Below are positions 36,723 to 49,800 of a DNA stretch of 64,000 nt, piece after piece (positions within the stretch are counted from its first letter, which is position 1; each line of letters opens with the position of its first letter). The translations under genes and the position numbers were made by a program. The notes beneath the pieces were generated by a model. The model was given only the letters and a program-made list of their open reading frames with translations, searched no databases and was not told the DNA's origin. The DNA comes from Panopea generosa (Eukaryota; Mollusca; Bivalvia; Adapedonta; Hiatellidae), in NCBI GenBank assembly GCA_029582155.1, contig CM055895.1:62721078-62785077 (forward strand). The letters are read 5' to 3'.

Positions 36723-39700
36723 TACATAATGTTGGTATTGGTTTGGTTCGGATTATAAAGTTACATAATGTTGGTATGGTTCGGATTATAAAGCTACATA
36801 ATGTTGGTTTGGTTCAAATTATAAAGTATCATAATGTTGGTATGGTTCGGATTATAAAGTAACATAATGTTGGTATGGTTCGGATTATAAAGTTACATAA
36901 TGTTCGTATGGTTCGGATTATAAAGCTATATAATGTTGGTATGGTTCGGATTATAAAGTTATCTAATGTTGGTATGGTTCGGATTATAAAGCTATATAAT
37001 GTTGGTATGGTTCGGATTATAAAGTAACGTAATGTTGGTATGTTTCAGATTATAAAGTTACTTACTGTTGGTATGGTTCGGATTATAAAGCTATATAATG
37101 TTGGTATGTTACGGATTATAAAGTTACAAAATGTTGGTATGGTACGGATGTTTAAGTTATATAATGTTGGTTTGGTTCAGATTATAAAGCTATATAATGT
37201 TGGTATGTTACGGACTATAAAGTTACATAATACTGGTATGGTTCGGATTATAAAGCCATATAATGTTGGTATGCTACGGATTATAAAGTTACAAAATGTT
37301 GGTATGGTACGGATGTTTAAGTTACATAATGTTGGTTTGGTTCGGATTATAAAGTAACATAATGTTGGTATGGTTCGGATTATAAAGTTACATAATGTTG
37401 GTTTGGTTCGGATGTTAAAGTTACATAATGTTGGTATGTTACCGATAATGTCGGTATGATTCGGATTATAAAGTTACAAAATGTTGGTATGGTACAGATT
37501 ATAAAGTTACATAATGTTGATTTGGTTCGGATTATAAAGTAACATAATGTTGGTATGGTTGGTACGCATGTTAAAGTTACATAATGTTGTCATGTTTCGG
37601 ATTTTAAAGTTATATAATGTCGGTATTGTACGGATGTTAACGTTACATAATATCGGTATGGTTCGAATGTTAAAGTTACATAATGTTGGTATGATATGGA
37701 TTATAAAGTTACATGAAGTTGGTATATTACGGATTATAAAGTTACATAATAATAAAGTTTTACATAATGTTGGTATGGTACGGATTATAAAATTACATAA
37801 TATTTGTATGGTGCGGATGTTGAAGTTACATAAAGTTGGTATGGTACGGATGTTAAAGTTACAAAATGTTGGTATGGTCCGGATTATAAAGTTACAAAAT
37901 GTTGGTATGGTACGGATGTTTAAGTTACATAATGTTGGCATGATACGGATTATTACGTTACATGAGGTTGGTATGTTACGGATTATAAAGTTACATAATG
38001 TCGGTATGGTAAGGATTATAAAGTTACATAATGTTGGTATGGTAAGGTTGTAAAAGTTACATAATGTCGGTATGGTTCGGATTTTAAAATTATATAATGT
38101 TGGTATTGTAGGGATGTTAAATTAACATAATGCTGGTATGGTTCAGATTTTAAAGTTATATAAAGTCGGTATGGTACTGATTTTAAAGTTACATAATGTT
38201 GGTATGGTACGGAATATAAAGTAACATGAGGTTGGTATGTTACGGATTATAAAGTTAAATAATTTTGGTATGGAACGGATTATAAAGTTATATAATGTAG
38301 GTATGGTACGGATGTTAAAGTAACATAATGTTGATATGATACGGATTATAAAGTAACATAAGATTGGTATGGTACGGATATTAAAATTACAAAATATTGG
38401 TATGGTAAGGATGTTAAAGTTACATTATGTTGGTATGGTTCAGATTACAAACCTACATAATGTTGGTGTGGTACTAATTATAAAGTTATATAATGTCGGT
38501 ACGGTATTGATGTTAAAGTTACATAATGTTGGTATGATACAGATAATAAAGTTATATAATGTTGGTATGGTACGGAATATAAAGTAACATGAAGTTGGTA
38601 TGTTACGGATTATAAAGTTAAATAATTTTGGTATGGAACGGATTATAAAGTTATATAATGTAGGTATGGTACGGATGTTAAAGTAACATAATGTTGATAT
38701 GATACGGATTATAAAGTAACATAAGGTTGGTATGGTACGGATATCAAAATTACAAAATGTTGGTATGGTACGGATGTTAAAGTTACATTATGTTGGTATG
38801 GTTCAGATTACAAACCTACATATTGTTGGTGTGGTACTAATTATAAAGTTATATAATGTCGGTACGGTATTGATGTAAAAGTTACATAATGTTGGTATGA
38901 TACAGATAATAAAGTTATATAATGTTGGTATGGTACGGATTATAAAGTTACTTAATGTTTGTATGGTACGGATTATAAAGTTGCATAATGTTGGTATGGT
39001 ACGGGTTATAAAGTTAAATAATGTTGGTATGTTTCAGATTATAAAGCTACATAATGTTGGTATGGTACGGATGTTAAAGTTACGTTATGCTGTCATGGTT
39101 CGGATTTTAAAGTTATATAATGTCAGTATGGTACGGATGTTAAAGTAATATAATGTTGGTATGGTACAGATTATAAAGTACCATAATATTGGTGTGGTAC
39201 GGATTATAAAGTAAAATAAATTTGGAATGGTACTGCTTTAAAAGTTATATTAGTATGGTACGGATAATAAAGTTATATAATGTCGGTATTGTTCGGATGT
39301 TAAAGTTACATAATGTTGGTATGATACGGCTTATAAAGTTATATAATGTAGGTATGTTACGAATTTTATAGTTACATAATGTTGGTATGTTACAGATAAG
39401 AATGTTACATAATGTTGGTATAGTACGGATTATAAAGTTACGTAATGTTGGTATGGTGCGGATGTTAAAAATATATAATGTTGGTATGGTACAGAAGTTT
39501 AAGTTACATAATGTTGGATTGGTTCGGATTATACTGCTACATAATGTTGGTATGATACGGATTATAAAGTTACATGAGGTTGGTATGTTACGGATTATAA
39601 AGATACATACTGTTGGTATGGTTCGGATTATAAAGTTACATAATATTGGTATGCCACTGATAAAAAAGGTACATAATGTTGGTATGGTACGGATTATAAA

Positions 39701-39770
39701 TTAACATGAGATTTGTATGGTACGGATTATAAAGATACATAATGTTGGCATAGTACGGATTGTTTTTTGT
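36723..39770. repeat. 33-bp minisatellite, about 92 monomers
   Basis: A tandem array of about 3.05 kb with monomer approximately acataatgttggtatggt + tcggattataaagtt (33 bp). Variants swap tacgg for ttcgg, ttggt for tcggt, and attataaa for atgttaaa. Because 33 is a multiple of 3, one frame on each strand stays open for long runs: + strand repeats VGMVRIIKLHN, - strand repeats CNFIIRTIPTL. Runs reach 168 codons (+, 37547-38053) and 144 codons (-, 37507-37941). I regard these as by-products of the period. There are no introns, promoter or conserved domain. Confidence 0.95.
38203..38940. repeat. Higher-order duplication inside the minisatellite (2 x 363 bp)
   Basis: The block starting ggaatataaagtaacatga at 38211 recurs at 38574, exactly 363 bp or 11 monomers later. 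Shared private variants include aataattttggtatggaac, gttgatatgatacgg and ggtgtggtactaattat. A 5-monomer (165 bp) repeat of an older kind links 37121 and 37286. Confidence 0.85.
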
Positions 39771-40569
39771 GAAGATATGCAAAGCTATCTGCATTCTTTT
39801 TATCGACAGCTTTTTGTTACTTCAACAGAAATGTACACTTTTTCTGCATATGTTTAGTACTGGTTCTACCAAGTAAGACTTCGAGTGTGATTTTTCTAAG
39901 TTTAAAGAACTTGTTTCACAATCGATGATAATAAATAAGTTTAAAGTAATTTGCAAGTATGATGACTATGAAGCATCAACTACCATTAGCATAGTATAAT
40001 AAAGAAAGATGCTTCTAACATTAATATACTTTAGCGACGTTTCTATTTAGATGTAATTGTTCTGGAAATCAAATTAAGAACTGAATAGAGCATCTAACCT
40101 ATCTGAAGCAATTATTGTAAATTGTAACTGTAAACTCGTATGCATTTGATTTGTGATGTAACATTACTGAACAATAGGCACTGACGGTAGTTTCAAATTG
40201 CTTTTGAGTAATAACATTTCTTTGACAAAATTACAAGCAAATATTTCAAATTGAATTGAGTCTAATGAAATAAAGAACTTATGTTTCATTTTGGTCTCAG
40301 ATGAACGTCAATGAACAAAAAACAAAACAGCTTAATATATTAATCATAATAAATGCAAGCAACACGAGATCACAATGGAAAGTGGATGTTTTATTATGGT
40401 CAACAGTACAAGTAGTCGGGGATATTAATGTAGGATAAATTGTGGATGTGCTGTTTTACAGCATTGTTTTTGTATTAGTTTACAACATATAAAGACTTAC
40501 TATACTTTGAAAGACTATAATTTACCAGTTTTCAGCGACTTTAAAAGACCTCAGATGGGATACACGAAA

Positions 40570-40865
40570 CACCATAGTATATAAGTCATGGTTGCCCATA
40601 GTTTATAAGTCAGGGTTGACCATTGTATATAAATCATGGCTGACACCATATATATTGGTTTGGTAGATGCTTTGATAGTATGTCTATGTTTTACATTGTA
40701 GTTAGGTGCGCTCGCCGTAGTCTGGTCTGTACATTTATGTCTAGAAATTCACTAATGGTTATCTCCATATCTATATCATACATTGTGATTGTGCATCTGA
40801 AAAGATCCAAAAAAATCGGAAATTTCGTTGTTGTGATTTCAATTATCTCCCTTGCAACAATAATA
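40570..40865 (+). repeat. Family B repeat, distal partial copy
   Basis: Starts with three short tandem restarts of atagtatataagtcatggtt (about 28-bp steps), then matches 35010-35250: cgctcgccgtagtctgg, tgtacatttatgtct, gtgcatctgaaaagatcc. It lies 0.8 kb beyond the far end of the minisatellite, which is therefore bracketed by family B. Confidence 0.8.
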
Positions 40866-41999
40866 TTTCAGGATGTTTTACTTCCTTTTCAATTTCAACA
40901 TATGCCTAACTTGATATTATACCAATTGATATTACAATGTAATGCTCTTGTTTTGTAATATAATGGCTATATCGAATTCTCAGTATAAAGTAAATATAAA
41001 CCATTCATAAAATTCTTTAATATTCTGATATCAGATTGTTTTTATGTTGAATTGTAGTTTTAATTCAATTAACCACAACAAAACGTACTGTATCTATTCC
41101 CTTAATGTATTCCTTTTAAAATAATTGTTTTTAAGTCATAAAAAAATACGTAAATGACTGATAGCACCGTAAACAGTGCCATAAACCACATACCATATTG
41201 GTATAAACTGCTACTTTATCTGATATTCAAGCCAAAACACATGCATCAATACCAACTATTTAAAAAAATTTGCAATTCCAATTATAATTACTTGATCATA
41301 GAATAAGAAACGCAACACTGACAGTCGCATCAACAATAGTGATAACTATTCCCTGTATACATAAATGACAACCTAAATGCAATTTGCTTTGTTCAAATGA
41401 AATATTATCTATAACCGGTTTTGCGTCACTTTCATTTTAAGCGGATTAAATTGTGATGTTACACCTTCAGGTAAGATACAACCGTGTAGTTCTGTATACC
41501 TGCATTGTAATCATTCGATTATTTACTTGATCGTATCTTTGAGTTTTTATTTACAATATGTATAAATTATGTTCAGGTCATATTAATGCTATATGATATC
41601 AAGTCGATGAATAGATACTTAAGAATAATACACACAGCTATGAACTAAGCGTAGTTCTTCTGGGAGCAAGCGAGACATTACTCATTTGAAATCTTTACAT
41701 CCATCTATCCTGCAGCGCGTTAACCCCTGTTGTTTCTTCTTCTCTATGTTTTATATATCAACTATTCCGTGAATGCAGAGCACGTTTGTGTATAGTACTA
41801 CGATGGTTACTGTGTTGTCTAAATGTTAAGTCATTTGTTAGCTGCTATATTTAACTGCTTATTTGATACTGATACCAATCATTCAATAAATGGAATACTA
41901 TGACAATGTTTATATCTCTAAAATGTGAACAGGGCCTACGCTGGTGGTCGCCATGAAGCAAAATGAGATAACAATATCAAAGTGGTGCTAGTTGTTCAA
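40866..41999. other. AT-rich, no gene seen
   Basis: Only the possible family F word at 41160-41190 was noticed. Confidence 0.55.
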
Positions 42000-42620
42000 T
42001 TGTTTGAAAGCCATAACATAAGTATTTAACACAAGTGTCACAGACTGATTCATTTTACATTTGCTCTATCTGAAATGTATCTTCTTTGATACCTGTTCGT
42101 TTATCGACACAATTTTAAAATTGCTCATATTTTGTTTTCGAAAAGCTACACGTCTAACACAACAATAAATTTTGTACTGTTCTACATACAGAACCATGCA
42201 CTTCTGGAACACTGGATACAAAAGTGCCTTGTTCCCAAAGATAGTTCTCTGTTGATCCAATTATGCAGATAAAAACATGGGGTTTACCAGATTGCTTTTT
42301 CACAATTTCGATGGTTTGATGGCACCACTTCATTTTTGACAATTCTGCCCATTTGTTGCAGTGTATTACCACGCATCTGTAAACTGTTATAGCATAATCA
42401 AACAATTCCCAATGTCATCCGAACTTGGCGGAAATATTGAAAATGTTCCAATGGTCCCATTTACATAATGAAATATGACATTTTATGTATTTTTAACAAA
42501 AAAAATTGCCCAACCGCTTTACACAGCTCTAATATCTTAGCGTTATAATTTTGCTATCGTCATGTAAGTGAGATAATTCTTAAGTGAGACCTACAGGTAG
42601 TTTTATTTAAGATAAGCGGT
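42000..42620 (+). repeat. Family C repeat, copy 1
   Basis: Co-linear with 60640-61050: gataaaaacatggggtttac, cagattgctttttcac, gcccatttgttgcagtgtat, aaactgttatagc, gcccaaccgctttacac, cgtcatgtaagtgagataat. On the - strand an 83-codon frame (42405-42154) reads VIHCNKWAELSKMKWCHQT, partly kept in copy 2; not recognised. Confidence 0.8.
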
Positions 42621-42984
42621 GCAGACTAATTCCTTTTACATTTTAGTATATGTGAATTGTATCTCCATGTTAACCTATGCGTTTTCCTGACACCAAATTT
42701 ATTTGGAAATGCAGTGAAACTTAACTGATCAATTCTGGCCTAGCACATCTTTATTTAAGTAATTTATTATCATTTAAACTTGATATTAGGTACTTTGATT
42801 TTAAGATTTCAGATTTGGCAAAACGTCATTAAACATTGATCTGCATATGTCTAGATGAGATCAAATAATAAGACAAACCCGGATAGTTTCATTTCTTTTA
42901 TAAAACACGTAGTTATTCTAAATAAAAGATAATGATCGTAAATGTAGTCAGTGACATACACAGCTTGCAACGTGCATATTCTAC

Positions 42985-43515
42985 ATAATATTATAATTTT
43001 AGCGATAAAATGAATACACACTTAAAGCATTACAAACTCGTATGTGTAGATAAGATAATATTTTTTCTGAATCATATATTGTACGTCACTTTTCTGCAAA
43101 ATTCATTACAACTCATAAAATTTCCGTTACAAACATCTCTTGCATCTCAAGTCAAGACCATAAAATAGCAACGGCTATTAACGAATTGCGTTATGGTGGA
43201 AACAAAAATATATCATCACGATCAGTTATTGTATTGTCTCTCAGTGAAATAAATAAACCGTTTATCAAGTATTTTCATCTGGGATGAACATTTATTGAAG
43301 GATAAATAATGCATACGTTGTTGATTGATTTGTTTGTGTTGACAGAAGACCTATTTGCAAGACATTGAGAAATGGATGGCAAGTGATACTGTCAACAGGG
43401 AAAGCAATTTGTTGTAAAAATGAATCATTATGGTTTGTTTACTCTATGAATACCAATATATTTAGTAATCCAATATTCTATGGTCAAGTTGGCATTTAAG
43501 AATAAATAGAAACTT
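42985..43515 (+). repeat. Family A dispersed repeat, copy 5 (reference copy)
   Basis: An uninterrupted copy that defines the family: aataaaccgtttatcaag, aggataaataatgcatacg, ttgattgatttgtttgtgtt, gacagaagacctatttgcaa, gacattgagaaatggatgg, then gtttactctatgaataccaa. No coding frame or terminal repeats were recognised, so the class is unknown. Confidence 0.85.
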
Positions 43516-44489
43516 GCTATGTCGAAGGCTGAATTATAAAACAGTAGTACAGAACCAACGCATAAAACACGTCAAGAGAGAAAAGCTCCATTGTTAGCCA
43601 AGAGATTTACACATATATGGGCATGTTATATGTTTATTAATTGGTGTCTTAGCGTTACAGTGGCCTTGTTTTCAAAGACGAAGAATTGTGTTAGGGTAAC
43701 GATTGCCTGTTAAAATGTAGGCCGTTCATTTTGGACAGGTTGATGTTTTACTGACAAAATTATATCAATATAGCATCATTTCGTAAATAAGGACTGACGC
43801 ATCGATTGAACGTATTATGTGATATCGTACCGTAATTGGGCAAGTTATATATTAAATGATCCGTTAGCTATATTAGCTATTCCTTCTTGATATTATTAGC
43901 AATACAAATATTTCAAACAATTTTACACATCCCTGCCCATTCAAACAAATACCTCATTACTGGGGTACGAATATCTAACAATGATTTTGTCATATTCAAG
44001 ATATAGACGTTATACCGTTATATGAGAGTAATGAAATTGTACACCATTCCTTACTTTATGCAAAACGTATTGCTTTCCGTATTATTGTGACTTGTTGTTA
44101 TGTTGACTACGACACTAATGTCTTTACTATATTTTTCTGTAGACATGCGTTAAAATGGAAACGACTTTTAGCAGATATGTTGTCAAATAAATAATAGAAA
44201 AAGTCACAGATGCCATTGAAACTGCATCGTTACTCAATCAGTTTACTCATATTAGTCTAAAACAAAAGAATTATGTTTCACATGCTATCAAATAAATAAA
44301 AAAAAAATGAAATAAAATATACTTTGTTATTTCTTAAAACGTAATGGAATCATAAATATTCTTGAAAATTGATCAAATAAAATTGTTAATTTTTGTCTGT
44401 TATTGCTTTACAAAGGTTCTTATAACAATTATGTCAATATCATGTCTACAGCATTATATGTTTATTAATCGTTTGTGAATTGTGCATCA
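43516..44489. other. AT-rich, no gene seen
   Basis: Unassigned between family A copy 5 and family F copy 1. Confidence 0.6.
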
Positions 44490-44745
44490 ACTTCGTTTAA
44501 TATTGATAGCACAGATGTCGGCATGCATTTACAAAATACAGCGAAACATCTCATTTACATGCCCATGAACGGAAATTTTTAATCCTTGTAAAATGAGTGC
44601 ATGTTCGATATAACCTGAATAATGGTGAATTTTAAATAGCTTAATATCCATAATCAAACATTGAGCTCTGCCAGATCACAAACATACAAACCAGTCTGTC
44701 GCTGCTATTAAATAAACATATCACAATGTCTAGCTGATTGTTTAT
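44490..44745 (+). repeat. Family F repeat, copy 1
   Basis: Shares with 53860-54110 the run aacagcttaat/aatagcttaat, aacattgagctctgccagat / aatggttcaacttcgccaga, acaaacataca.accagtctg and tcgctgctatt. Confidence 0.65.
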
Positions 44746-44935
44746 ACTCAGGAAGCTTTTGTAATAAGGAAAATACCCTTGAAAATATGACTGTTTGCGT
44801 AAGAATAATGCACTTGTAATTGTAATATTAATTTTGTAATGTTTGTTATATATTATGTTTATTACAATATGTGTTTGCCATATTTTTTTAAATTGCCAAA
44901 CTTTAAGGCAAAATTATACCATTTGTTAAATAAAC

Positions 44936-44964
44936 TTGTTGTTGTTGTTGTTGTTGTTGTTGTT
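44936..44964. repeat. (TTG)n microsatellite
   Basis: About nine and a half TTG units. Read on the - strand it is an (AAC)n run at the end of a 45135-44926 open frame, as at the 3' tails of some retroposons. Confidence 0.9.
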
Positions 44965-45139
44965 AATGATGAGTATAACATGTTCCAGGGCCATCTCGAT
45001 ATTAATAGCAACTAAATCGTTTAAAATGAAAGTAGCTTTCAGTTTGAAATTGAATGAGTAGATAGCGCCGACCGGATGTATAGCGATGATCGGGTTGACA
45101 ACGGTGACGTTCAACGTGTCGGTAACATAGAGCACTTAC

Positions 45140-46599
45140 ATTACTTGGAAAGACTACTGATTTCAAATGTTTTACATTTCCTTATATACTTTACCCATTG
45201 TCCCATTGTCGGTTCTCCAAACAAATCCATCAAAGGAAATTTTAATAAACGATATTATTTTTTTTTTTCATTTTTATGCAATAGTGAACTTTTTAAAATG
45301 AAATTGTAGAATCGCAATTACTCAACTCTATTAATGTGTAGGTATTTAAAAGATGATTGCCATGATATAATTTTGTCTGTTGTATCGTTAATAGGAAATT
45401 GAATAATATTGTATATTGTATATACAATAATCATGATAAATTGAAACTTTTTTACACATCAAATAAACTAGAAATAAAGAGAGGAACGTTTATTGTATTG
45501 TTAGTTTCATTAATTAGAAATTAAGTACTTGACAGATGTATTAATAACTTTGCATAACAGAAAGCATGTAGTAAAATTGAAGTTATGAGTTAATGCCAAA
45601 TGATTCTTGCCCAACGATCAGAGTGAAAATATTTTCTACAACAAAGTTGGTATAATAGAAGAATTGCAGTTTTCTTTCATAGAATACATATTTAATCACT
45701 GAGTAAAGTATTTCGAATACGGATTTTTTTATCATAAAAAAGCAGACTTATTGTGGGAAAATATCAATGAAAATAAAAATGAAAGCTTCTTTAAACAATT
45801 GTATCATATCAAAAAAATCAAATATGTTATATTACTGTATATGACCGTATATGACCGTGCGGCACTAATGCTGTAAATTAACCATAAACTTCAATTGGAA
45901 GCCACATAATGTTAATCAAATCAACATTTTTATACAAAATTAAAATGCCAAATTAGAATCAAACCTACACATATATATCTTTGTTCAAATACAAATAAGT
46001 CTGTTCAAACCTTTGTGAAACGTGTACCATGAGTGTTGAATACTTAAAACACCTATCTACTGTATTTCAGCCATTTTTGACCGCTGAACCCTGTCTACTT
46101 TAATAATTGATTACTTATGAACCAGTAAATGGATTTCATTCTGCTTTGCTTATTTGTAAGGATAGAATTTTTATGTGCTACCGTAAGGTTGCCCGTTTTT
46201 TACCCCGTAATTGGTCTGCAGGGGTCGGGGTCATCATGCTGCAAACTGCACAGTAATAGCATACATATAATTTTAGCAACATTTTGCAAGACATATGGAT
46301 TTTTTAGCACTCGCATATGGATTTTTGGCCCAGTCGTCTTTTAATCACCAAGAGGCACACCGATCCCAGTTAATAACTTCTTAATACTGACCATTCTAAC
46401 CACCTAATATGTATTACTAAACAGCTTTTTATTTCAATCAATATGTCTTGATATATTTGATATTCAATATTAAGACACTGTAGCTGTCTAGAGGGAAATC
46501 AAAAGTTTTCACTTAATCATGTATTTTATAAAGTATATAAGTATTGTAAATAAAATATTATCCGAAGAATATTCAGTGAATAACAATACTGGAAACGTG
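45140..46599. other. AT-rich, no gene seen
   Basis: Short frames at 45076-45309 and 46129-46344 are not recognised. Confidence 0.6.
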
Positions 46600-47150
46600 A
46601 TTACTCAATATTGTTTATGATGTTAAGATTTGAGCGATAAATGGAATAAATATTAAAAACATAAAACTTAATATGTGTTGATAAGATTGTATATGTCGGA
46701 ATCATACATTTGACAATCGATTTCCCACTACGAAATTGCGAAAATAATAAATTATCCGAAGTTATATATTGTACACATCAGCGTCATGCAACACAACGGT
46801 TTAACAGATACCCATTGTACATAAAACTGAAACATATCATCACGATTACGTGTAGGTGTTATATTCTCACTCAGTATAATAAATATACCGTTAGTCAAGT
46901 GTTTAAATCTAGAACTAATATTAATTAAAGGCTGAATAATGTATACGTTGTATTTTGAATTGTTTATGTTGACAGACTACCTGTTTGCAAGACAATGCAA
47001 CATGGATAGTTATGCCGTCTATAGTAAAAGCAATCTGTCCATAAAACGTAACATTATCGTGTGTCACTCTATGAATAAGAGTCTGTTTTCGAAATATTCT
47101 ACTTTGATCATAGTCGAGTTGATATTTAGGAATAAATCACTTTTATGATA
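46600..47150 (+). repeat. Family A dispersed repeat, copy 6
   Basis: Matches copies 5 and 7 throughout: gcgataaatggaataaata, tgtgttgataagattgta, ctgaataatgtatacgttg, tgtttgcaagacaatgc, then cactctatgaataagag. Confidence 0.8.
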
Positions 47151-49259
47151 ACAGTTTGTATTGGAAATGTTTTACTATTTCACAGTTAAGTAGAACACAG
47201 TTCAGATAAATCATAAAATTAAAACAATCAGGCAGGTAGATAGGCTATTAATTCAACTTGTGTATGGTATGTGGTGATAGCTATAGGACTATGTTAACTC
47301 AAGACCGTGAGGTATCTGAACGTCACTGGATTTAAAAAAATCTAATAATTATTATGTTTGTCAGATATTTTTATCAGCATGATATCTTAACACTTAAAGA
47401 CGATTGCTATTGTTTTTGTCACATTTTCCCTATGGATAGAATTTTATGAAACTTCTCAGTATTTAAGAAACACATGTTACCGTGCATGTATTACCTCTTC
47501 ATAAACAAACCCGTCCTTGAAAGTTAAGTAGATTTAACAAGCAATGCATAAAAATAATTTTAATCTAGTATTTGATTAAAACTTTTTATGGAAATTGTTA
47601 TTATAAGCTTGATTTTATCTGTTTATGGTTTATAAAAACAAAAATCATTTCGGCAGAGTGTCAATTTTTTTTTTTAATTTTGTAATAAAAATATAGCAAT
47701 TTTTATATTTTGATATAGTGTATGAATAAACATTGCTTAAACCTCACAAAATACTCTCTTATACTATTCTAATGACAACCAAAATAAAACATATACTTTA
47801 CCGCGTAATTTGAGAACAAATAGCTCTTACAGTTTTGCCAGCGTTATATAAACTGCAGTTGCAAAATAAACGATTTATATTAATAGAGTATATTTGTATA
47901 AAAATTAAGATTTCTATTATATTTCATATTCAGGTTAAATTGCTATAAACAATTATTTTATACCAATTACATATTTCATATATTTACACAATATAAGAGA
48001 CCAATTTTAGGCGTATCCGTAATTGTGCCATTTAAAATAGTGTCAATTATAGTATAGCGGTATGAAGTCACTCTGGCAGGTCTCGACAAAATTGCTTCCC
48101 TTTATGCGCGGAGTTCGCATGAAAAAATAAAGCAATCTTTCTGGAAACGGCAGGATTTTTGTATAGTTTATTTACTTGTCAAACCAATCGTTTATACTTT
48201 ACACGAAAGCATAACTATTGTTTATGTGATGTAAATCAGAAAGATTCAGTTATTTTTCACAGTTTTAACAGTTCATTTTAAGAATTAATAACAGCTTATA
48301 TAAATTAACGGTGCCCCACTGGTTTTTGGAAATATGATGAAATAAATAAGTCAAAAGGTAAAATAACCGGGATTGATGAAATTGACACACATTTTATTTT
48401 TATCATTACAGATGACCTGAGATGCGAAAAATTAGCCATTTGTAAGATTAGAGAAATTTCCATAAACACTGGGGTATAGTTAGTCGATATATGTATCATT
48501 TAGATACATCCTTCTCAGAAAAAATGTTTAGTGAAGAATAAACGGAATTACTGACTATCCATTTAAATTGAAGTTTTTAAAAACTTCTATAAATCGATAA
48601 AATTGAAAGAGCAGTCTACTTGTATACCTGTTCGTGTTAAAAGCCTCAATAAACTAGTTTATTTGACAATGTGTTTATGTAATGTGACGACGTTCTGGTT
48701 CAATTTTATAGACGTTAATCAAGTCACAATTCTTTCCACCCGTTTATCTGAACTGATGCTATTATCAATATTATTTATGTAGGATATTTGAATAACTAAA
48801 ACAATATCTAATGCATTAAATACGAGGTTAATATTTATTTAATATTTAGAAAAATAAGATGTTCACAAGATGTTTTCAAGATATCTCAGTTAATTATTAA
48901 GAGAAAACCTACAAATCATTTTTACTGGAACAGAAAATGGATTAAAGTCAGCTTTTGAAAATAATTGACTACGGTTAATTGACATTATATCTGTGTAAGG
49001 GCGACAGAAGCAGTTTGAAGACGTAATGCGACATTGGTAAATCATATTGAATTCTGATTTAAGTAGTTGTGTCTGCGAACTCTGTATTACTATAATGAAT
49101 GTATAACAAATGTGTTTTGGAAATAAAACTCAAAACGCATATCCAGCTTTGTATTTGTTAAATGCATACAAATATGTACTCAACAGTTTATTATAATATA
49201 CACATTTCGACTAATAATAGTATCTTCCTGTTAAATTATGCATTTTAAAGCCTTAAACA
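47151..49259. other. AT-rich, no gene seen
   Basis: No frame over 64 codons and no repeat partner noticed. Confidence 0.6.
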
Positions 49260-49800
49260 ATTTTATCGAAACATTCATTTCATTCAGTGCTGCTTATCCT
49301 TGAGCTCATTCAGTGTTTTATTCGAAATATGGTGTTAAGCCGACGTTTAAGGAAGTGATTGATGTTGTAGTTCATTCCACCTCATAAATGGATTCGCTAT
49401 TTTCTTGTCTTGTGTATTATCGTAAGGGATTATTTCGTCAAATACGAGTATTATCTTTGATGAAAGGAATCGTACGTGCTATGTTGCGGTAAAACCATTC
49501 GCTCCGAACTTCTGAATCAGAAAGTAATAATATATAATTTCTGGTCTTTTAGAACCATGGAGTTCATTCGGTGTTGAACTAAAACTAAATAGATGGTGTT
49601 TGCAGTACATTGGTGTGTGAGAATTGTTGCATACCTCATTACCCCTCATAATCAGACTCTGCATTTAATGTCAGGGTTTCCAAGGGGTAGTTGTATCTGA
49701 TATTAATTTGTTTTAAGCTGTGGATGAGATTATTGTTATAGTCTGTTATTTGTTTGGTAAATGTGTTCAACACATTAAGCCTTAAATTAAACATTCCCGA
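49260..49800 (+). repeat. Family E repeat, copy 1 (diverged)
   Basis: Shares gctgcttatccttgagctca, ttcagtgttttattcgaaa, ggattcgctattttcttgtc, a gcgtattatcg block and ttaagccttaaattaaacat with 56100-56420. Confidence 0.5.

Noticed and set aside
37040-39704. Long open frames on both strands (up to 168 codons) as a repetitive protein gene
   Set aside because: They follow from a 33-bp tandem period; both strands are open at once and there is no start context, promoter or splice signal.
36723-39770. CRISPR-like array
   Set aside because: Repeats are contiguous, with no unique spacers, and the genome is eukaryotic.
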